Shown here piece by piece: positions 4,375 through 5,699 of a stretch of DNA of 5,699 bases. Under the pieces are notes generated by a model. The model was not told the origin of the DNA. It was given only the letters and a program-made list of their open reading frames with translations, and made no database searches. The translations under genes and the position numbers were made by a program. The first letter of the stretch is position 1. Each line of letters begins with the position of its first letter. Location: NCBI GenBank assembly GCA_003223995.1, contig QHYA01000239.1:1-5699 (forward strand), written 5' to 3'. This DNA comes from Acidobacteriota bacterium (lineage in GTDB: Bacteria > Acidobacteriota > Polarisedimenticolia > QHYA01).

Positions 4375-5699
4375 ATGCAAACGCCGTTCGACGTCGCGGC
4401 AGATCTGGATACGCCGGTCTCGGCCTACCTGAAGCTGCGCGCGCTCGGTCCGCGCTTCCTTCTCGAGAGCGTCGAGGGGGGCGAGAGGCTCGGGCGCTAC
4501 TCCTTCATCGGCTTCGGCGACGGGCTGGAGGTGCGCCTGTCGGAGGGGATGCTGAGGATCGGACAGACCACGACGGCGGCTCCCGCCGACCGCGCCGGTT
4601 TCCTCGACGCCCTGCGCTCGGCACTCAGACAGGCGCCCCGGCCTCACCCGCGCCTCGACGGGACCCCCCTGCAGGGTGGTCTCGTCGGCGTCACGGGGTA
4701 CGCAGTCGGCCGGAGGCTGGAGCGGCTGCGCGTGCGCGAAGCGCCGGGCGCGGAACCCGAGACCGCATACTTCGCCCCGCAGTCTCTGCTCGTCTTCGAC
4801 CATCTCACGCGGCGGATCGCGGTGCTGCACGACGGCTCCGATGAAGAGCGCGCGTCGCTGCGCGAACGGATCCGGCGCACGCTGTGGGGCCCGATCCCGG
4901 ACGATCCCGCCCTCGCCCGCCGCGCCTCCGCTCGCCACAACCTGCCGCGTGCCAGCCTGCCGCGCGGAGACTTCCTCGACGCCGTGCGTCGGGCGCAGCG
5001 GTGGATCGCCGAGGGAGAGGTGTACCAGCTCGTCGTCTCCGTCCGCTTCTCCGGCGAGTGCGACCTGCCGCCCTTCCAGGTCTACCGGGCGCTGCGGCTG
5101 CTGAATCCCTCTCCCTACATGTTCTTCCTCGAGTTCGACGGCCTGGCAGTCGTCGGCTCCTCGCCCGAGGCTCTGGTCCGGCTGGAGGGGCGGGAGGCTC
5201 TCCTGCGGCCCATCGCGGGCACGCGTCCACGCGGAGCAACGCGCGAGCGTGACCTCGCCCTGGAGAGGGAGCTTCTCGAGGATCCGAAGGAGGCCGCCGA
5301 GCACGTGATGCTCGTGGATCTGGCCCGTAACGACCTGGGACGCGTGGCGGTGACGGGATCGGTACGCGTGGAGCCATCGCGCATCGTCGAGCGGTACAGC
5401 CACGTGATGCATCTCGTGAGCGGCGTCCGCGGCGTCCTCGAGCCGGAGGCCGACGCCTTCGACCTGTTCGCGGCTGCCTTCCCCGCGGGGACGGTCGTGG
5501 GCGCACCAAAGGTCCGCGCGATGGAGCTGATCGACGAGCTGGAGCCGGTCCCGCGAGGGATCTACGCGGGGACTGTCGGCTACTTTGGGACCGGCGGGGG
5601 GATGGACCAGGCCATCGCGATCCGCACGCTCGTCCTGCGCGACGGAGGCTGCGCCTGCCAGGCCGGAGCGGGAATCGTCACCGACAGCGTCCCCGAGCG
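4375..5699 (+). CDS. trpE: Anthranilate synthase component I (3' end outside window)
   Basis: This is the large subunit of anthranilate synthase, a cytoplasmic enzyme that converts chorismate (with ammonia or glutamine-derived ammonia from TrpG) to anthranilate, the first committed step to tryptophan. The window holds 441 codons with no stop; family members are usually near 500 residues, so a C-terminal piece is missing. The N-terminal domain has LLES at 29-32 and Ser43, the LLES-X10-S tryptophan feedback site. The chorismate-binding domain shows 'EGEVYQLVVS' (213-222), 'NPSPYMFFLEF' (244-254), 'PIAGTRPRG' (279-287), 'VDLARNDLG' (314-322), 'YSHVMHLVSG' (341-350), 'FPAGTVVGAPK' (369-379), 'GIYAGTVGYFG' (395-405) and 'QAGAGIV' (429-435). 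Ala281, where PabB has Lys (PIKGT), and NPSPYMFF favour TrpE over PabB. The ATG at 4375 has no clear Shine-Dalgarno site; an in-frame TTG at 4369 is less likely. Expression is apparently gated by the attenuator just upstream. trpG and other trp genes probably follow outside the window. Confidence 0.95.
   Translation, partial: MQTPFDVAADLDTPVSAYLKLRALGPRFLLESVEGGERLGRYSFIGFGDGLEVRLSEGMLRIGQTTTAAPADRAGFLDALRSALRQAPRPHPRLDGTPLQGGLVGVTGYAVGRRLERLRVREAPGAEPETAYFAPQSLLVFDHLTRRIAVLHDGSDEERASLRERIRRTLWGPIPDDPALARRASARHNLPRASLPRGDFLDAVRRAQRWIAEGEVYQLVVSVRFSGECDLPPFQVYRALRLLNPSPYMFFLEFDGLAVVGSSPEALVRLEGREALLRPIAGTRPRGATRERDLALERELLEDPKEAAEHVMLVDLARNDLGRVAVTGSVRVEPSRIVERYSHVMHLVSGVRGVLEPEADAFDLFAAAFPAGTVVGAPKVRAMELIDELEPVPRGIYAGTVGYFGTGGGMDQAIAIRTLVLRDGGCACQAGAGIVTDSVPE

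Noticed and set aside
4330..5412. Open minus-strand frame (360 codons) opposite trpE.
   Set aside because: The + frame carries every conserved anthranilate synthase motif in order. The minus product is Arg-, Gln- and Glu-rich without domains.
4375..5699. Aminodeoxychorismate synthase (PabB) or isochorismate synthase instead of TrpE.
   Set aside because: PIAGT has Ala where PabB carries its Lys, NPSPYMFF and LLES-X10-S are TrpE features, and the gene follows a leader with tandem Trp codons.

Overview
The window is high-GC bacterial DNA. It encodes a secreted outer-membrane-type beta-barrel protein, so the host is most likely Gram-negative (diderm). The large secreted protein with a C-terminal fibronectin-type-III-like domain would fit an environmental lineage such as the Acidobacteriota or a relative. 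Nothing in the window fixes the phylum. I see no insertion sequences, CRISPR arrays, tRNA or rRNA genes, or phage genes.

Layout, left to right. (1) Bases 1-444, + strand: the C-terminal 147 residues of a family-5 (oligopeptide/dipeptide type) ABC-transporter solute-binding protein. (2) Bases 512-3381, - strand: three genes of cell-envelope or secreted proteins. In transcription order these are a small beta-barrel protein (3381-2830), a small membrane-anchored coiled-coil protein (2668-2297) and a 522-residue secreted protein ending in an FN3-like domain (2080-512). The gaps of 161 and 216 bases, and promoter-like sequences in them, suggest separate transcription rather than one tight operon. 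(3) Bases 3597-4154, + strand: an exported tyrosine/dual-specificity phosphatase with an intact HCX5R active site. (4) Bases 4174-5699, + strand: the start of a tryptophan biosynthesis operon, with promoter, leader peptide, attenuator and trpE (anthranilate synthase component I). The trpE gene runs off the right edge.

The most interesting element is the trp leader at 4174-4374. A sigma70-like promoter (TTGACG, 17 bases, TAAGGT) places the transcript start within a few bases of an ATG at 4213. That ATG opens a 31-codon peptide with two adjacent Trp codons (4270-4275). Downstream is a near-perfect 11-bp terminator hairpin with a T tract, ending four bases before the trpE ATG. A 10-base segment inside the leader ORF (4286-4295) is exactly complementary to the left arm of that terminator. 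It can also pair with a segment just upstream of the Trp codons. This is the full set of mutually exclusive structures needed for ribosome-mediated transcription attenuation: ribosomes stalled at the Trp codons favour the antiterminator, and free translation favours the terminator. TrpE also carries the LLES-X10-S tryptophan-binding motif. The operon start therefore appears to be controlled by tryptophan twice, at transcript elongation and at enzyme activity.
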